64,000 bases of DNA from assembly GCF_030160015.1 (NCBI RefSeq), contig NZ_BSNN01000002.1, positions 1,054,001 through 1,118,000 of the forward strand, written 5' to 3'. Position 1 is the first letter of the stretch. Each line of letters opens with the position of its first letter. The notes under the pieces were generated by a model. That model ran no database searches, had not been told where the DNA came from, and saw only the letters and a list, made by a program, of their open reading frames with translations. The position numbers and the translations under genes were made by a program. The stretch is from Amylibacter marinus (lineage in GTDB: Bacteria; Pseudomonadota; Alphaproteobacteria; Rhodobacterales; Rhodobacteraceae). This document shows positions 17,723 to 26,202 of the stretch, one piece after another.

Positions 17723-18412
17723 TTAGCGGGGTATGTTTGATCCATTTAGGCGATGGAATATGTGGGTAAATGTTGCAACCCCCAGCACCGGGATCAGCAG
17801 ATTGATCAGCGGGATCGACAGCGGCACCGCCATAAGAAATCCTGCGATGAATATTTGCAGGCCATGCTTGCGCCGCAGGGCCAGCGCATCAGCCGCGGGT
17901 ATAAAGCGTAGCGCGACCAGCTGAAAATACTCTCGCCCCAGCAAGAACCCGTTTACCGCCCAGAATAGCACCGGCCCCAGCACCGTAAACAACAGATACA
18001 CCACCAGCGCCAACAGGTTTATCAGCACCAATAGGCCAAAAAATCGCAGGGCCTCGGCCATACTGACCCTCAAACTGGCCCGAGGGGAATCTGGCAGATG
18101 CGGATAGTGTTTCTGTTCCACCGCATCGGCGATCTGGTCAAGAAATAGCCCCGTAAACAGGCTGGCAACCGGCACCATCAGAAAAATTGAACCGACCAGC
18201 ATAGACAGCAACAAAACCCCAGACAGCACCGCGCCAAGCCACTCGATCTCGCCGATCCACGGCAGAGAAATGCTATCGGGCAGGAGAAATTGTACCCCCA
18301 GAGTAAGAGCCGCCAAGAGCGCAATTGTCAAACCCACGCCGGTCAAAAGAACGCGCAGAAATCGTCTGTCCGCGATTTGCAACAGGGCCTTGGTGAAATC
18401 CGTTAAAATCAT
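17723..18412 (-). CDS. EI24/CysZ-family membrane protein
   Basis: A 229-residue protein with about four membrane segments and the internal layout of the EI24 (etoposide-induced 2.4)/CysZ family, including the conserved GREYFQLVALRF element (in CysZ-like proteins G-x-EY-x-x-VA-x-R). CysZ of enterobacteria mediates sulfate uptake, but alphaproteobacterial EI24 proteins are not shown to do the same, so I give no gene symbol. The ATG overlaps the stop of the upstream GNAT gene as ATGA. Confidence 0.82.
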   Translation of the reverse strand: MILTDFTKALLQIADRRFLRVLLTGVGLTIALLAALTLGVQFLLPDSISLPWIGEIEWLGAVLSGVLLLSMLVGSIFLMVPVASLFTGLFLDQIADAVEQKHYPHLPDSPRASLRVSMAEALRFFGLLVLINLLALVVYLLFTVLGPVLFWAVNGFLLGREYFQLVALRFIPAADALALRRKHGLQIFIAGFLMAVPLSIPLINLLIPVLGVATFTHIFHRLNGSNIPR

Positions 18413-19104
18413 AATTCTGGGTCGTTGGCGGCGCGCACCAATTGGGTCAGATCGCCCAGTCTTTCAATCTGCTGGCCATGCGCATCAAAATTGCGGGGCG
18501 ACAGCCATGTTTGATATGCGGATTGTAGGGCGGGCCATTCCGCATCGATACAGGCAAACCATGCGGTATCGCGGTTGCGCCCCTTTACCACCGATGCTTG
18601 GCGGAAAAGCCCCTCATAGGAAAACCCCAGACGCTGTGCTGCGCGTCGCGATGGGATATTGGCCGCATCACATTTCCATTCAAAGCGACGATAGCCGGAC
18701 TCAAACGCCCATTTCATCATCAGATAGATCGCCTCTGTTGCCCCAACCTTACGCTGAAGGGCTGGTGTGAAATTCACATGCCCCACCTGGATAGATCCGG
18801 CGCTTAGCTTAATGCGCATAAAGGCGGCGACCCCTGCGGGGAGCTGGGTAGATAAATCACGAATGGCATAGAAATAGGGATCCTCTGCGGCGGTCTCTTT
18901 GATCCAGCGATGGTAACCTGCCAGCGAGGGGAAGGGCCCATAGGGCAGATAAAACCAATGCTGGGGGTCGCTGGAATTAGCGCTGTGTAAATCTGCGCCG
19001 TGTTGATCGGCGCACAGGCGTTCCAATTGGACATATTGCCCCGTAAGTGTCTGGGCATCTGGCGCGGGAGGTGGCGTCCAATTTGCAAGAGGGTGATCAG
19101 TCAT
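18409..19104 (-). CDS. GNAT N-acetyltransferase, RimJ/RimL-like
   Basis: A 231-residue acetyltransferase resembling the GNAT group that acts on diverse amine substrates. Features include the N-terminal ARPLR-equivalent region, a central QVGHVNFTPALQRK (beta-4 and pyrophosphate loop region) and the C-terminal NIPSRRAAQRLGFSYEG signature, which is typical of RimJ/RimL relatives. The downstream extension NRDTAWFACIDAEWP is common in this subfamily. Substrate unknown. Co-transcribed with the EI24-type gene by a 4-base overlap. It is a different subgroup from the GNAT at 1.6-2.2 kb. Confidence 0.83.
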   Translation of the reverse strand: MTDHPLANWTPPPAPDAQTLTGQYVQLERLCADQHGADLHSANSSDPQHWFYLPYGPFPSLAGYHRWIKETAAEDPYFYAIRDLSTQLPAGVAAFMRIKLSAGSIQVGHVNFTPALQRKVGATEAIYLMMKWAFESGYRRFEWKCDAANIPSRRAAQRLGFSYEGLFRQASVVKGRNRDTAWFACIDAEWPALQSAYQTWLSPRNFDAHGQQIERLGDLTQLVRAANDPEL

Positions 19105-19194
19105 GGGTCTATCCAGTGTTTACCCCATAGGTAACCATGCAAAATCTAACGTCAAGCTTGGCCGTTGTAAATTACGGCCAAGCATAGCGCTAAC

Positions 19195-20151
19195 CTAGAA
19201 CGGGTCGCTGGTAGAAACTTCTGGCCCGGGGATATTGCGGAACCACCAGTTTGGCGCCCACATATGCGGGGTAGAGGCCACCGGCACAGGCACAATTGCG
19301 GTCTGAGCAAAGGCATTTATGACCATGATTGTGTGGTGCATACAGTTGCTTTGTAGGAAATCATAGCCAACGGTTTTCACATGTTCCGCCATGCGCCTAC
19401 CCGCATTAGGGTTGGGATTGCCACATGTTAGGGGTTTGTACTTATGATACTTGTACCCAGAGCTGAAGCGGGCAAACATTTGCTCCTTGGTTCCAACCTT
19501 GGTGAATACACCGTTATCATCCCCGGGCTTAACGCCCACCTTGCCAAACAGCTCGGTTGCGCCAAACAGCCACTGATTGCTGGCGATTTTAATGCCCCAT
19601 CCCACATGCCCGAAATTAAACGGGACCTCTGGTTTTAAAAACACCACGGCGTTGGCCGCGCAGGCGTTCCCACAGCTGGGGTCTGGCACATCCCATTCAC
19701 CCCACATATGCGTGCCGCTATTCTTACAGCGGTGCGGGCGGGCGAAGTAATGGCCATTGATGGTGTTTGGATGCGAGAAGCAAGCCTTCTCCCAATCATG
19801 CCCCCACGGGATATCCCACAATATCGCGGAATACTGGCGCTTGCCGCCATTGCAAGCATCGGCCTTGACCGGCCCCCAGTGCATGGCGCCCTGCGCGCCC
19901 ATTTCGCCGCCCTGCGCAGCCATTTCACCCTCGGGTTCTGCGGCGACGGCGGCTGCAAAATCGCGGGCCTCTTGATCAATTCGCCCCGCAATCGGGTCGG
20001 CCAATTCCGCCACATCGCACAATTGTTGCCAGACCTCGCTGCCCTCTTCTTTTATGCTGGTATCAGCCGCCGCTGACATGGTGCTGATTTGATCCGCATC
20101 AAAGGGGCCTAGATCGGCCTCGCCATCTGTTAAAAAGTACTTCCTAGTCAT
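19195..20151 (-). CDS. GYF_2-type protein with putative permuted papain-like domain
   Basis: The 318-residue product starts with a GYF_2/DUF4339-like module (about residues 3-55: YFLTDGEADLGPFDADQI ... EVWQQL), which usually binds proline-rich or other peptides. A low-complexity Ala/Glu/Gly linker follows (about 60-90). The rest is rich in Cys, His and Trp. His182 in GHVGWGI and Cys270 in SNCMHHT come in the H-then-C order and the NCxHH context of permuted papain-like folds (PPPDE, LRAT-like NCEHF). Six further cysteines (100, 124, 142, 160, 164, 243) could bind metal or form disulfides. No signal peptide is seen. The ATG at 20151 has GGGAGT eight bases upstream. Activity is inference; no family is certain. 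Confidence 0.6.
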   Translation of the reverse strand: MTRKYFLTDGEADLGPFDADQISTMSAAADTSIKEEGSEVWQQLCDVAELADPIAGRIDQEARDFAAAVAAEPEGEMAAQGGEMGAQGAMHWGPVKADACNGGKRQYSAILWDIPWGHDWEKACFSHPNTINGHYFARPHRCKNSGTHMWGEWDVPDPSCGNACAANAVVFLKPEVPFNFGHVGWGIKIASNQWLFGATELFGKVGVKPGDDNGVFTKVGTKEQMFARFSSGYKYHKYKPLTCGNPNPNAGRRMAEHVKTVGYDFLQSNCMHHTIMVINAFAQTAIVPVPVASTPHMWAPNWWFRNIPGPEVSTSDPF

Positions 20152-20163
20152 AAAATTACTCCC

Positions 20164-20230
20164 ATTTACATTAATAATGGTAATAATATTAATAAATCGA
20201 TCCAATCATTAAGTATAGAAAGTCACATCA
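20164..20230 (-). promoter_or_regulatory. AT-rich leader of the GYF_2-type gene
   Basis: The 67 bases upstream contain repeated TAATAAT/ATTAATAA elements (20171-20197) and are far more AT-rich than their surroundings. A promoter or a silencer-bound region is likely, but no clear -35/-10 pair can be set. Confidence 0.35.
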
Positions 20231-20248
20231 TTGCGGGATTTACGTCAC

Positions 20249-21466
20249 CTAGAGGATAAATTTGGCCGCATCGGTCATATCAAGATTAGGGAAAACTACC
20301 CGCTCCAGATCTGATGTTGAATGCCCAAATAGCCCCTGCATGGCCGAGGCCGCCAACCCGCGCACATCTGCGGTTGGCATCAAATCACGTTGTTGGTACA
20401 GCTGATGATCCGCCAGTCCAGGCCAGCGGCCCAGCACCTGTTTCCCGCGCACCGCCCCCCCAGCATAGAGCAACGCCCCCCCGGTGCCATGATCTGTGCC
20501 TTGGGTACCGTTTTGGCGCACGGTTCGACCAAACTCGGTCATACACAACACCGCCGTTTTACCCCATATTGGTCCAAGATCGGTTTTTAGGGTGCGTAGG
20601 GCGGTGCTTAGCTGTTGTAGCGCGTTGCGCATAGAATTTGGCTGATTGCGATGGGTATCCCAGCCGCCGATAGAAAAGGCCGCGATGCGGGTATCTTGGT
20701 GCATTTGCTCGGCGGTAAAGCGGGCCAGCGCCTGTGCACGATCTGCATTGCGCGCGGCCTTTAGGTTATCGGCCATCTGCGCCATCATATCCTCGCCTTC
20801 TGCGACTTCCCCGCCCAATGTTTCGGCGCTGAGGGTGATGGCGGTTTGGGCCGATGCATGAAACAGCGGGTCATTTTCATACATGCGCTCGAGGAAATTC
20901 TGCCCCTGTACAGACAAAGGCAGGCTACGCCCCGGAGACCAGCTGGAATGCGGAGCATCACCGCTCAGCAATATCAGATCGTCCTGCCCCACCGCAAAGG
21001 CGGTTTCGGCGTGGACATTGGGCAACAGCGTCAGCATACGATTTAGCCAGCCCGTTGTACCCGTTGCGGCCTGTTTCTGCGCGATGCTGGCATATCCTGC
21101 CTCTAGTAAATCTTGGCCATCAAAATGGCTGCGCTTATCGCGGTAAGGGGTCGAGACCGCATGCGCAAAACCCAGCTCGCCCATGCGCCACATAGGCATC
21201 AAATCACCCAGTGCAGGGTGCAAGGCAAACATGCCGTTTAAATCATGCGCACCAGTTGCCATATCCGTACGGTAGGTAGCGAAATTTTGATCCCCAACTG
21301 GGCGCACCACATCCAGCCCATCCATGCCCCCGCGCAGGATAATCACCACCAGCCGGTTGTTCGATGGGGTTGCGGCATAGGTAACGGGTGTGATCAACGG
21401 GTTGGCGGCAGCAGAGCATCCCAACGCCATTGTGTTCAAGAGAAAGCGGCGGCGTGAACTTGACAT
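20249..21466 (-). CDS. DUF1501 family protein, Tat-exported
   Basis: A 405-residue DUF1501 (sulfatase-like alkaline-phosphatase-superfamily) protein. It begins with a twin-arginine signal (SSSRRRFLLNTMALG, then a hydrophobic stretch), so it should fold in the cytoplasm and be exported. Conserved elements include LRGGMDGL, HFDGQDLLEAG, GGWDTHRNQ and TDHGTGGA, which are the metal-site-like motifs of the family. Members nearly always travel with a DUF1800 gene, as here. Their biochemical role is not established. The ATG lies 3 bases after the DUF1800 stop, and its ribosome site CGGAGA is inside that gene, so translation is coupled. Confidence 0.88.
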   Translation of the reverse strand: MSSSRRRFLLNTMALGCSAAANPLITPVTYAATPSNNRLVVIILRGGMDGLDVVRPVGDQNFATYRTDMATGAHDLNGMFALHPALGDLMPMWRMGELGFAHAVSTPYRDKRSHFDGQDLLEAGYASIAQKQAATGTTGWLNRMLTLLPNVHAETAFAVGQDDLILLSGDAPHSSWSPGRSLPLSVQGQNFLERMYENDPLFHASAQTAITLSAETLGGEVAEGEDMMAQMADNLKAARNADRAQALARFTAEQMHQDTRIAAFSIGGWDTHRNQPNSMRNALQQLSTALRTLKTDLGPIWGKTAVLCMTEFGRTVRQNGTQGTDHGTGGALLYAGGAVRGKQVLGRWPGLADHQLYQQRDLMPTADVRGLAASAMQGLFGHSTSDLERVVFPNLDMTDAAKFIL

Positions 21467-21469
21467 GGG

Positions 21470-22834
21470 TTATCTCCGGTTGAATTCTGGTGAGGCAAGG
21501 ATCAGCGCCAACGCCTCTTGACGGTTGGCGGCATTGCTGGCCGCAAAACGGGTTTGTTTGCTGGCCAGATCACCCAAGGCTTGGGTCAGGAACAGGCGTG
21601 GGTCAAGCGATTGGCTACGCCCTGTTGCGCGGGTGATTTGCATGGCCCATTGCAACCGGCCCGCCAGATTTGATGGGGTGATCCATGCACTGGCATCCTC
21701 GGGCCAGCCATCTGGGCCTGCGGGGCGAAACATCACCTGCCCCATCAGGCGCATGGGCAGGGTGATATCACGTCGAAAATGCCTAGAGCTGTAATTTTCT
21801 GCCTCGGTTGATGTAATTCCAAGGGCGCGCAGGCCCGATACTACATATTCGAATGGGGTGCGAACCTTGGCACCAATCGCCGAGAAGCTGTGTTTGTTTG
21901 TCAACATTGCCCCGTAAACTTGCATCAAATCGCCGCCACTGACACGGTAGGTGCTGGCCATATGCGCCAGCAAATCCTGTGGTGGGTTATCCGAGAAGAA
22001 ATGCACCGCCAATTTACGCGTGATATGCGTGGCAGTATCCGCGCGCCGCGCCAGATCATCCAAAAACTCATGAATATGCGCCAGTTGCGGGCGGTCGCCG
22101 CCGTAGGTTTTGCCGAGAATCTGCTCGGTTCCCGGCTCTGCCCACTGGCGCTGGTATATCATGCCTTGGCGTCCGGTACGCAGGCCAGTTAGCAATTCGG
22201 CCAGTTGGCGTACATCCGTTTGGGTGTAGGCGCCATTCACCCCTAGCGTATGTAATTCCAATAATTCACGCGCAAGGTTTTCATTCAGCCCGCGATCGCG
22301 ACGCCTGCCTGCGATACTGTTGGGGCCGATCGAGGCGCTTTGGTCAAGGTAATCCAACATAGCCGGATGCAGGGTGGCCTGTGTAAGCAATGTAGTGAAA
22401 TTACTGGCAATATGGGGACGAATGGCCTCTTCCACAAAAGGGATAACCAAGAGGCTAAGGCGTGCATTTTTCGCCGATACGGTAAAATGATTCAGCCAAA
22501 AATGCACCAAGCGCTCTCGGAACTGATTGGGGGAATACATCGCCCGAAAAAACACATGCCGCAGAGCATCCTCTTGGATTTTTCGCATATCCTTGCGGGC
22601 CTGTTGTCGTTGCTGTCCTGCCTGTGCATCGCCTGATTTTTCTGCCTTTGTCAGGCGCGCAAATTCGCTAAACTGTGCCACCGCCGCATCAAAGCCAAAG
22701 GTGGGGTAGGCCTGCGTGATTGTATCCGCGGCGTGTAGCTGTGCAATCAGGTTCTCTGGGGTAGCGGTGGGTTGGTGTTGCCCAAGGCCAAAACCATAGC
22801 GAAAGGCCGATATCGTTTCTGGTGAATGTGCCAC
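21470..22834 (-). CDS. DUF1800 family protein
   Basis: A 454-residue DUF1800 protein. These are large, mostly helical proteins that pair with DUF1501, function unknown. Motifs typical of the family are visible: FRERLVHFWLNHFTVS near residue 102, GPNSIAGRRRDRGLNENLARELLELHTLGV at about 167-195 (conserved NENLARE/LLELHTLGV segment) and ITRKLAVHFFSDNPP. There is no N-terminal signal, unlike DUF1501, which raises the question how the two meet. The start is GTG at 22834 with a very strong GGGAGGT site six bases upstream, which fixes the start. Confidence 0.88.
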   Translation of the reverse strand: MAHSPETISAFRYGFGLGQHQPTATPENLIAQLHAADTITQAYPTFGFDAAVAQFSEFARLTKAEKSGDAQAGQQRQQARKDMRKIQEDALRHVFFRAMYSPNQFRERLVHFWLNHFTVSAKNARLSLLVIPFVEEAIRPHIASNFTTLLTQATLHPAMLDYLDQSASIGPNSIAGRRRDRGLNENLARELLELHTLGVNGAYTQTDVRQLAELLTGLRTGRQGMIYQRQWAEPGTEQILGKTYGGDRPQLAHIHEFLDDLARRADTATHITRKLAVHFFSDNPPQDLLAHMASTYRVSGGDLMQVYGAMLTNKHSFSAIGAKVRTPFEYVVSGLRALGITSTEAENYSSRHFRRDITLPMRLMGQVMFRPAGPDGWPEDASAWITPSNLAGRLQWAMQITRATGRSQSLDPRLFLTQALGDLASKQTRFAASNAANRQEALALILASPEFNRR

Positions 22835-22989
22835 TTTGACCTCCCTATATATCCTCTATACGTGTCGCAAATATATTTCTGTCGTTTTAATATGCAAAAA
22901 GCAACGCGGCTGTACGCCAAAGCGTGTATATAAAACTCAGATGATGGGTGGAGATGTCAGCACAAGAGCCAGATCATGGCCGGCATAGA

Positions 22990-23014
22990 GGATACCGCGG
23001 GGGCCGCGGTATCC
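22990..23014 (-). terminator. perfect 11-bp hairpin after aspS
   Basis: GGATACCGCGG (22990-23000) and CCGCGGTATCC (23004-23014) form a perfect stem with a 3-nt loop, 8 bases past the aspS stop. No T-run follows on the minus strand, so it is either a U-poor terminator or an mRNA 3' stabiliser. Confidence 0.5.
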
Positions 23015-23021
23015 ATAATTT

Positions 23022-24803
23022 TTAATCTTCTTGCGGGATGACCCGTAGGCCCAGCTCGCGCAATTGTTCGTTGGTTGGGTCGGATGGCCCGTTCAACATC
23101 AGATCCTCGGCACGTTGGTTCATCGGGAACATGATCACTTGGCGAATATTATCTTCGTTTGCAAGCAACATCACGATGCGATCGATCCCCGCCGCGCAGC
23201 CACCGTGGGGTGGCGCACCGTAGGTAAAGGCGTTGACCATACCACCAAAGCGCTTGTTCACCTCTTCGTTCGGATAGCCTGCCAATTCAAAGGCTTTGTA
23301 CATGATTTCTGGCTTGTGGTTACGGATCGCGCCAGAGATCAGCTCGTAGCCATTACAGGCCAAATCATATTGGTAGCCAAGGATGGTTTCAGGATCTTCT
23401 GCATCCAAGGCCTCGATGCCCCCTTGGGGCATAGAAAATGGATTGTGGCTGAAATCAACGCGGCCGGTTTCTTCGTCGCGTTCATACATTGGGAAATCAA
23501 CAATCCATGCGAATTCAAAGCTGTCTTTGTTGGTCAGCTCCAGCTCTTCGCCGATCACGGTGCGCGCACGCCCTGCAACGGATTCAAATGCAGCAGGTTT
23601 ACCACCAAGGAAAAATGCGGCATCGCCGACCTCTAGGCCCAACTGCTGGCGGATCGCCTCGGTGCGCTCGGGGCCGATGTTCTTGGCCAATGGGCCCGCG
23701 GCTTCTAGGCCCTCGCCTTGGTCACGCCAGAAGATATACCCCATGCCCGGTAGGCCCTCACCTTGGGCGAATTTGTTCATACGGTCACAGAATTTGCGCG
23801 ACCCGCCCTTGGGGGCTGGAATGGCGCGAATTTCGGTGCCTTCGTTTTCCAAAAGGGATGCAAAAATTTTGAACCCAGAGCCAGCAAAGTGCTCGGACAC
23901 CACCTGCATCTTAATCGGGTTACGTAAGTCAGGCTTGTCTGTGCCATACCACAATGCCGCATCTTTATACGAAATTTGCGGCCAGTCTTGGGATACGGGT
24001 CGCCCGTTGCCGAATTCTTCGAACAGGCCCTTTAGCACGGGTTCGATCGTATCAAAGACATCTTGTTGTTCCACAAAAGACATTTCCAAATCCAGCTGAT
24101 AAAAATCAGTGGGCGAGCGATCTGCGCGCGGGTCCTCGTCGCGGAAACACGGGGCGATCTGGAAGTATTTATCAAAACCCGCAACCATGATCATTTGCTT
24201 AAACTGCTGTGGTGCCTGTGGCAGGGCATAGAATTTACCCGGATGTTGGCGCGATGGCACCAAGAAGTCGCGCGCGCCTTCGGGCGAGCTGGCGGTAATG
24301 ATCGGGGTTTGGAATTCATTAAACCCCTGATCGCCCATGCGGTTGCGGATGGATTTCACCACATTAGAGCGCAGGATGATATTGTTGTGCAATGTTTCGC
24401 GGCGCAGATCCAAGAAACGGTATTTCAGGCGGGTTTCCTCTGGGAAATCCGGCTCGTCAAAGACCTGAAGCGGCAGTTCGGCAGAGGCGCCCAGAACCTC
24501 CATATCACGGATAAAAATCTCGATCTCACCTGTAGGCAATTTCGGGTTTACCAATTCGGGGGCACGGGCCTTTACCTCGCCATCAATGCGAATACACCAT
24601 TCCGAGCGCACCGTTTCCAATTCAGCAAAGGCTGCGCTGTCTGGGTCTGCTAAAACCTGTGTAATGCCATAGTGATCACGCAAATCGATGAACAAAATGC
24701 CCCCGTGATCGCGCACGCGGTGCACCCAACCAGATAAGCGAACGGTTTCGCCCACGTTTGCGGCGGTCAGTTCCGAACATTTATGACTGCGATATCCTTG
24801 CAT
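23022..24803 (-). CDS. aspS: aspartyl-tRNA synthetase
   Basis: Class II synthetase that charges tRNA-Asp (alphaproteobacterial enzymes are often nondiscriminating and may also charge tRNA-Asn). The 593-residue protein has the OB-fold anticodon domain (1-105), catalytic motifs RYRFLDLRR (motif 1), the [16 protein letters not shown] loop (motif 2), a bacterial GAD insertion (about 290-410) and motif 3 GIDRIVMLL near the C-terminus. I chose the ATG at 24803, which gives the usual start MQGYRSHKC; the frame stays open 19 codons upstream without family similarity. Confidence 0.96.
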   Translation of the reverse strand: MQGYRSHKCSELTAANVGETVRLSGWVHRVRDHGGILFIDLRDHYGITQVLADPDSAAFAELETVRSEWCIRIDGEVKARAPELVNPKLPTGEIEIFIRDMEVLGASAELPLQVFDEPDFPEETRLKYRFLDLRRETLHNNIILRSNVVKSIRNRMGDQGFNEFQTPIITASSPEGARDFLVPSRQHPGKFYALPQAPQQFKQMIMVAGFDKYFQIAPCFRDEDPRADRSPTDFYQLDLEMSFVEQQDVFDTIEPVLKGLFEEFGNGRPVSQDWPQISYKDAALWYGTDKPDLRNPIKMQVVSEHFAGSGFKIFASLLENEGTEIRAIPAPKGGSRKFCDRMNKFAQGEGLPGMGYIFWRDQGEGLEAAGPLAKNIGPERTEAIRQQLGLEVGDAAFFLGGKPAAFESVAGRARTVIGEELELTNKDSFEFAWIVDFPMYERDEETGRVDFSHNPFSMPQGGIEALDAEDPETILGYQYDLACNGYELISGAIRNHKPEIMYKAFELAGYPNEEVNKRFGGMVNAFTYGAPPHGGCAAGIDRIVMLLANEDNIRQVIMFPMNQRAEDLMLNGPSDPTNEQLRELGLRVIPQED

Positions 24804-24838
24804 TTTGGGTGCCCCATATGGATTAATTTTCAGTGTTC

Positions 24839-24867
24839 GATACACTCGTTTCATCACCAATTGTCAA
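24839..24867 (-). promoter_or_regulatory. putative sigma-70 promoter of aspS
   Basis: On the minus strand TTGACA (24867-24862) is followed after exactly 17 bases by TGTATC (24844-24839), 35 bases before the aspS ATG. The -35 is perfect and the -10 is weak. Confidence 0.45.
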
Positions 24868-24987
24868 GAGCGCGATAGTGCATGGGCCCATGGGGGCATA
24901 CATTGGCGCGATAATCACGGGGCAATCTCTTTAAAATTGGAAACCGCACCCTAGATAATACCCATAGCAACACAAACGGAGCCACAG

Positions 24988-26202
24988 ATGCTAGCCCCCG
25001 GTGATTTGATGTTCGTCGGATTTGATTCCGACAATAACGATGCGGCCATGTTGGCCACCACCCATATCGCCGCAGGCGAGGTTATCTATTTTACCGATAA
25101 CGAATGGGATGGCACCGAATTTGTAGGGAATGAGCAATTGATGGAATGGGTCGTTCCGGCGGGGGGTATTCCTGCAGGAACTGTGATCACCATCGATATG
25201 GCCACTAGCCCCGGATCCGCCACCATAGATGCGGGCGGCACGTTTAACTATCTGGGCGGTGGTGGCAGTTTGGCTGGCTCTAACGAGATGTTGTGGATCG
25301 TGCAGGGCACGGTGGATGGAAATGGCGATTTGATTCCAGATAATTTCGTCGGTGTGATCGGCAACGAGGACAATAATAACCACATCCAGTCACCAGATCT
25401 TTCGGGCACAGGCCTAACCGAAAGCACGGGTGCCGTGATTATCGACGGTGACAATGATTACATGGAATTCACAGGTGATGTGGATTTACCTGATCCTGTT
25501 ACCCCAGCAGAGCTGATCGCAGCGATCTCTGATACCGATAACTGGTCGTTGGGCAATGGTGGTGGCAATAACAATCCCAATGGTTCGGGTTTTGACGTTA
25601 ATCTACCTACGGTTATTTGCTTTACCAAGGGCACCCTGATCCGTACCCCTCATGGGAACCGCAAGATCGAAGATTTATGTGTAGGGGATCAGGTCATCAC
25701 CCATGATAATGGCGTACAGCATATCCGCTGGATCGGCCGGCGCTTGCTAAAGGGGAAGTTCCTGCATCAGCACCCGCATTTAACACCAATCACCCTGCGC
25801 AAGCACGCCTTGGGCGAAAACTGCCCCAGCCGCGACATCACCGTATCTCCCCAGCACCGTATGCTCATGCGCGGCGTACAGGCTCAGCTATTGTTTGGTA
25901 CGGGCGAGGTGTTGGCCGCCGCTAAGGGGTTGGTGAATGGCCAGAGCATTGTCCAAGAGCCTGCAGCGGATGTGGAGTACATTCATATTCTATTTGATCA
26001 GCACGAGCTACTATATGCCAATGGCTGTGTATCAGAGAGTTTTTTTCCCGCTGATCATGCGCTATTCAGCATGGAAGCTGCAGCGCGCAGCGAGATATTA
26101 GAGCTGTTCCCTGAATTGCGGGTAGCGCCAGATGGCTTTGGCCCTGCGGCGCGCCTTTGCCTGCGCCCCTTTGAGGCTTCGCTGATCTCGCCCAACACCT
26201 AA
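24988..26202 (+). CDS. secreted-type protein with C-terminal Hint domain (copy 1)
   Basis: A 404-residue protein with no classical signal peptide. The N-terminal part (about 1-200) is an acidic, Gly/Asn/Asp-rich beta domain of the type GDLMFVGFDSDNND ... GEVIYFTDNEW, found in large alphaproteobacterial secreted proteins (type I-secretion style). The C-terminal part is a Hint_2 domain starting at Cys211 (VICFTKGTLI), with VGDQVITHDNG, SPQHRMLMRG and HILFDQHELLYANG. Hint domains normally self-cleave through this cysteine. It pairs in layout with the gene at 44.4 kb. CGGAG precedes the ATG. Its stop shares bases with the convergent pabB stop. Confidence 0.78.
   Translation: MLAPGDLMFVGFDSDNNDAAMLATTHIAAGEVIYFTDNEWDGTEFVGNEQLMEWVVPAGGIPAGTVITIDMATSPGSATIDAGGTFNYLGGGGSLAGSNEMLWIVQGTVDGNGDLIPDNFVGVIGNEDNNNHIQSPDLSGTGLTESTGAVIIDGDNDYMEFTGDVDLPDPVTPAELIAAISDTDNWSLGNGGGNNNPNGSGFDVNLPTVICFTKGTLIRTPHGNRKIEDLCVGDQVITHDNGVQHIRWIGRRLLKGKFLHQHPHLTPITLRKHALGENCPSRDITVSPQHRMLMRGVQAQLLFGTGEVLAAAKGLVNGQSIVQEPAADVEYIHILFDQHELLYANGCVSESFFPADHALFSMEAAARSEILELFPELRVAPDGFGPAARLCLRPFEASLISPNT

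Noticed and set aside
23383-24099. 238-codon open frame on the plus strand opposite aspS
   Set aside because: Antisense shadow of aspS; its composition is what the reverse complement of a conserved synthetase gives, with no own ribosome site.
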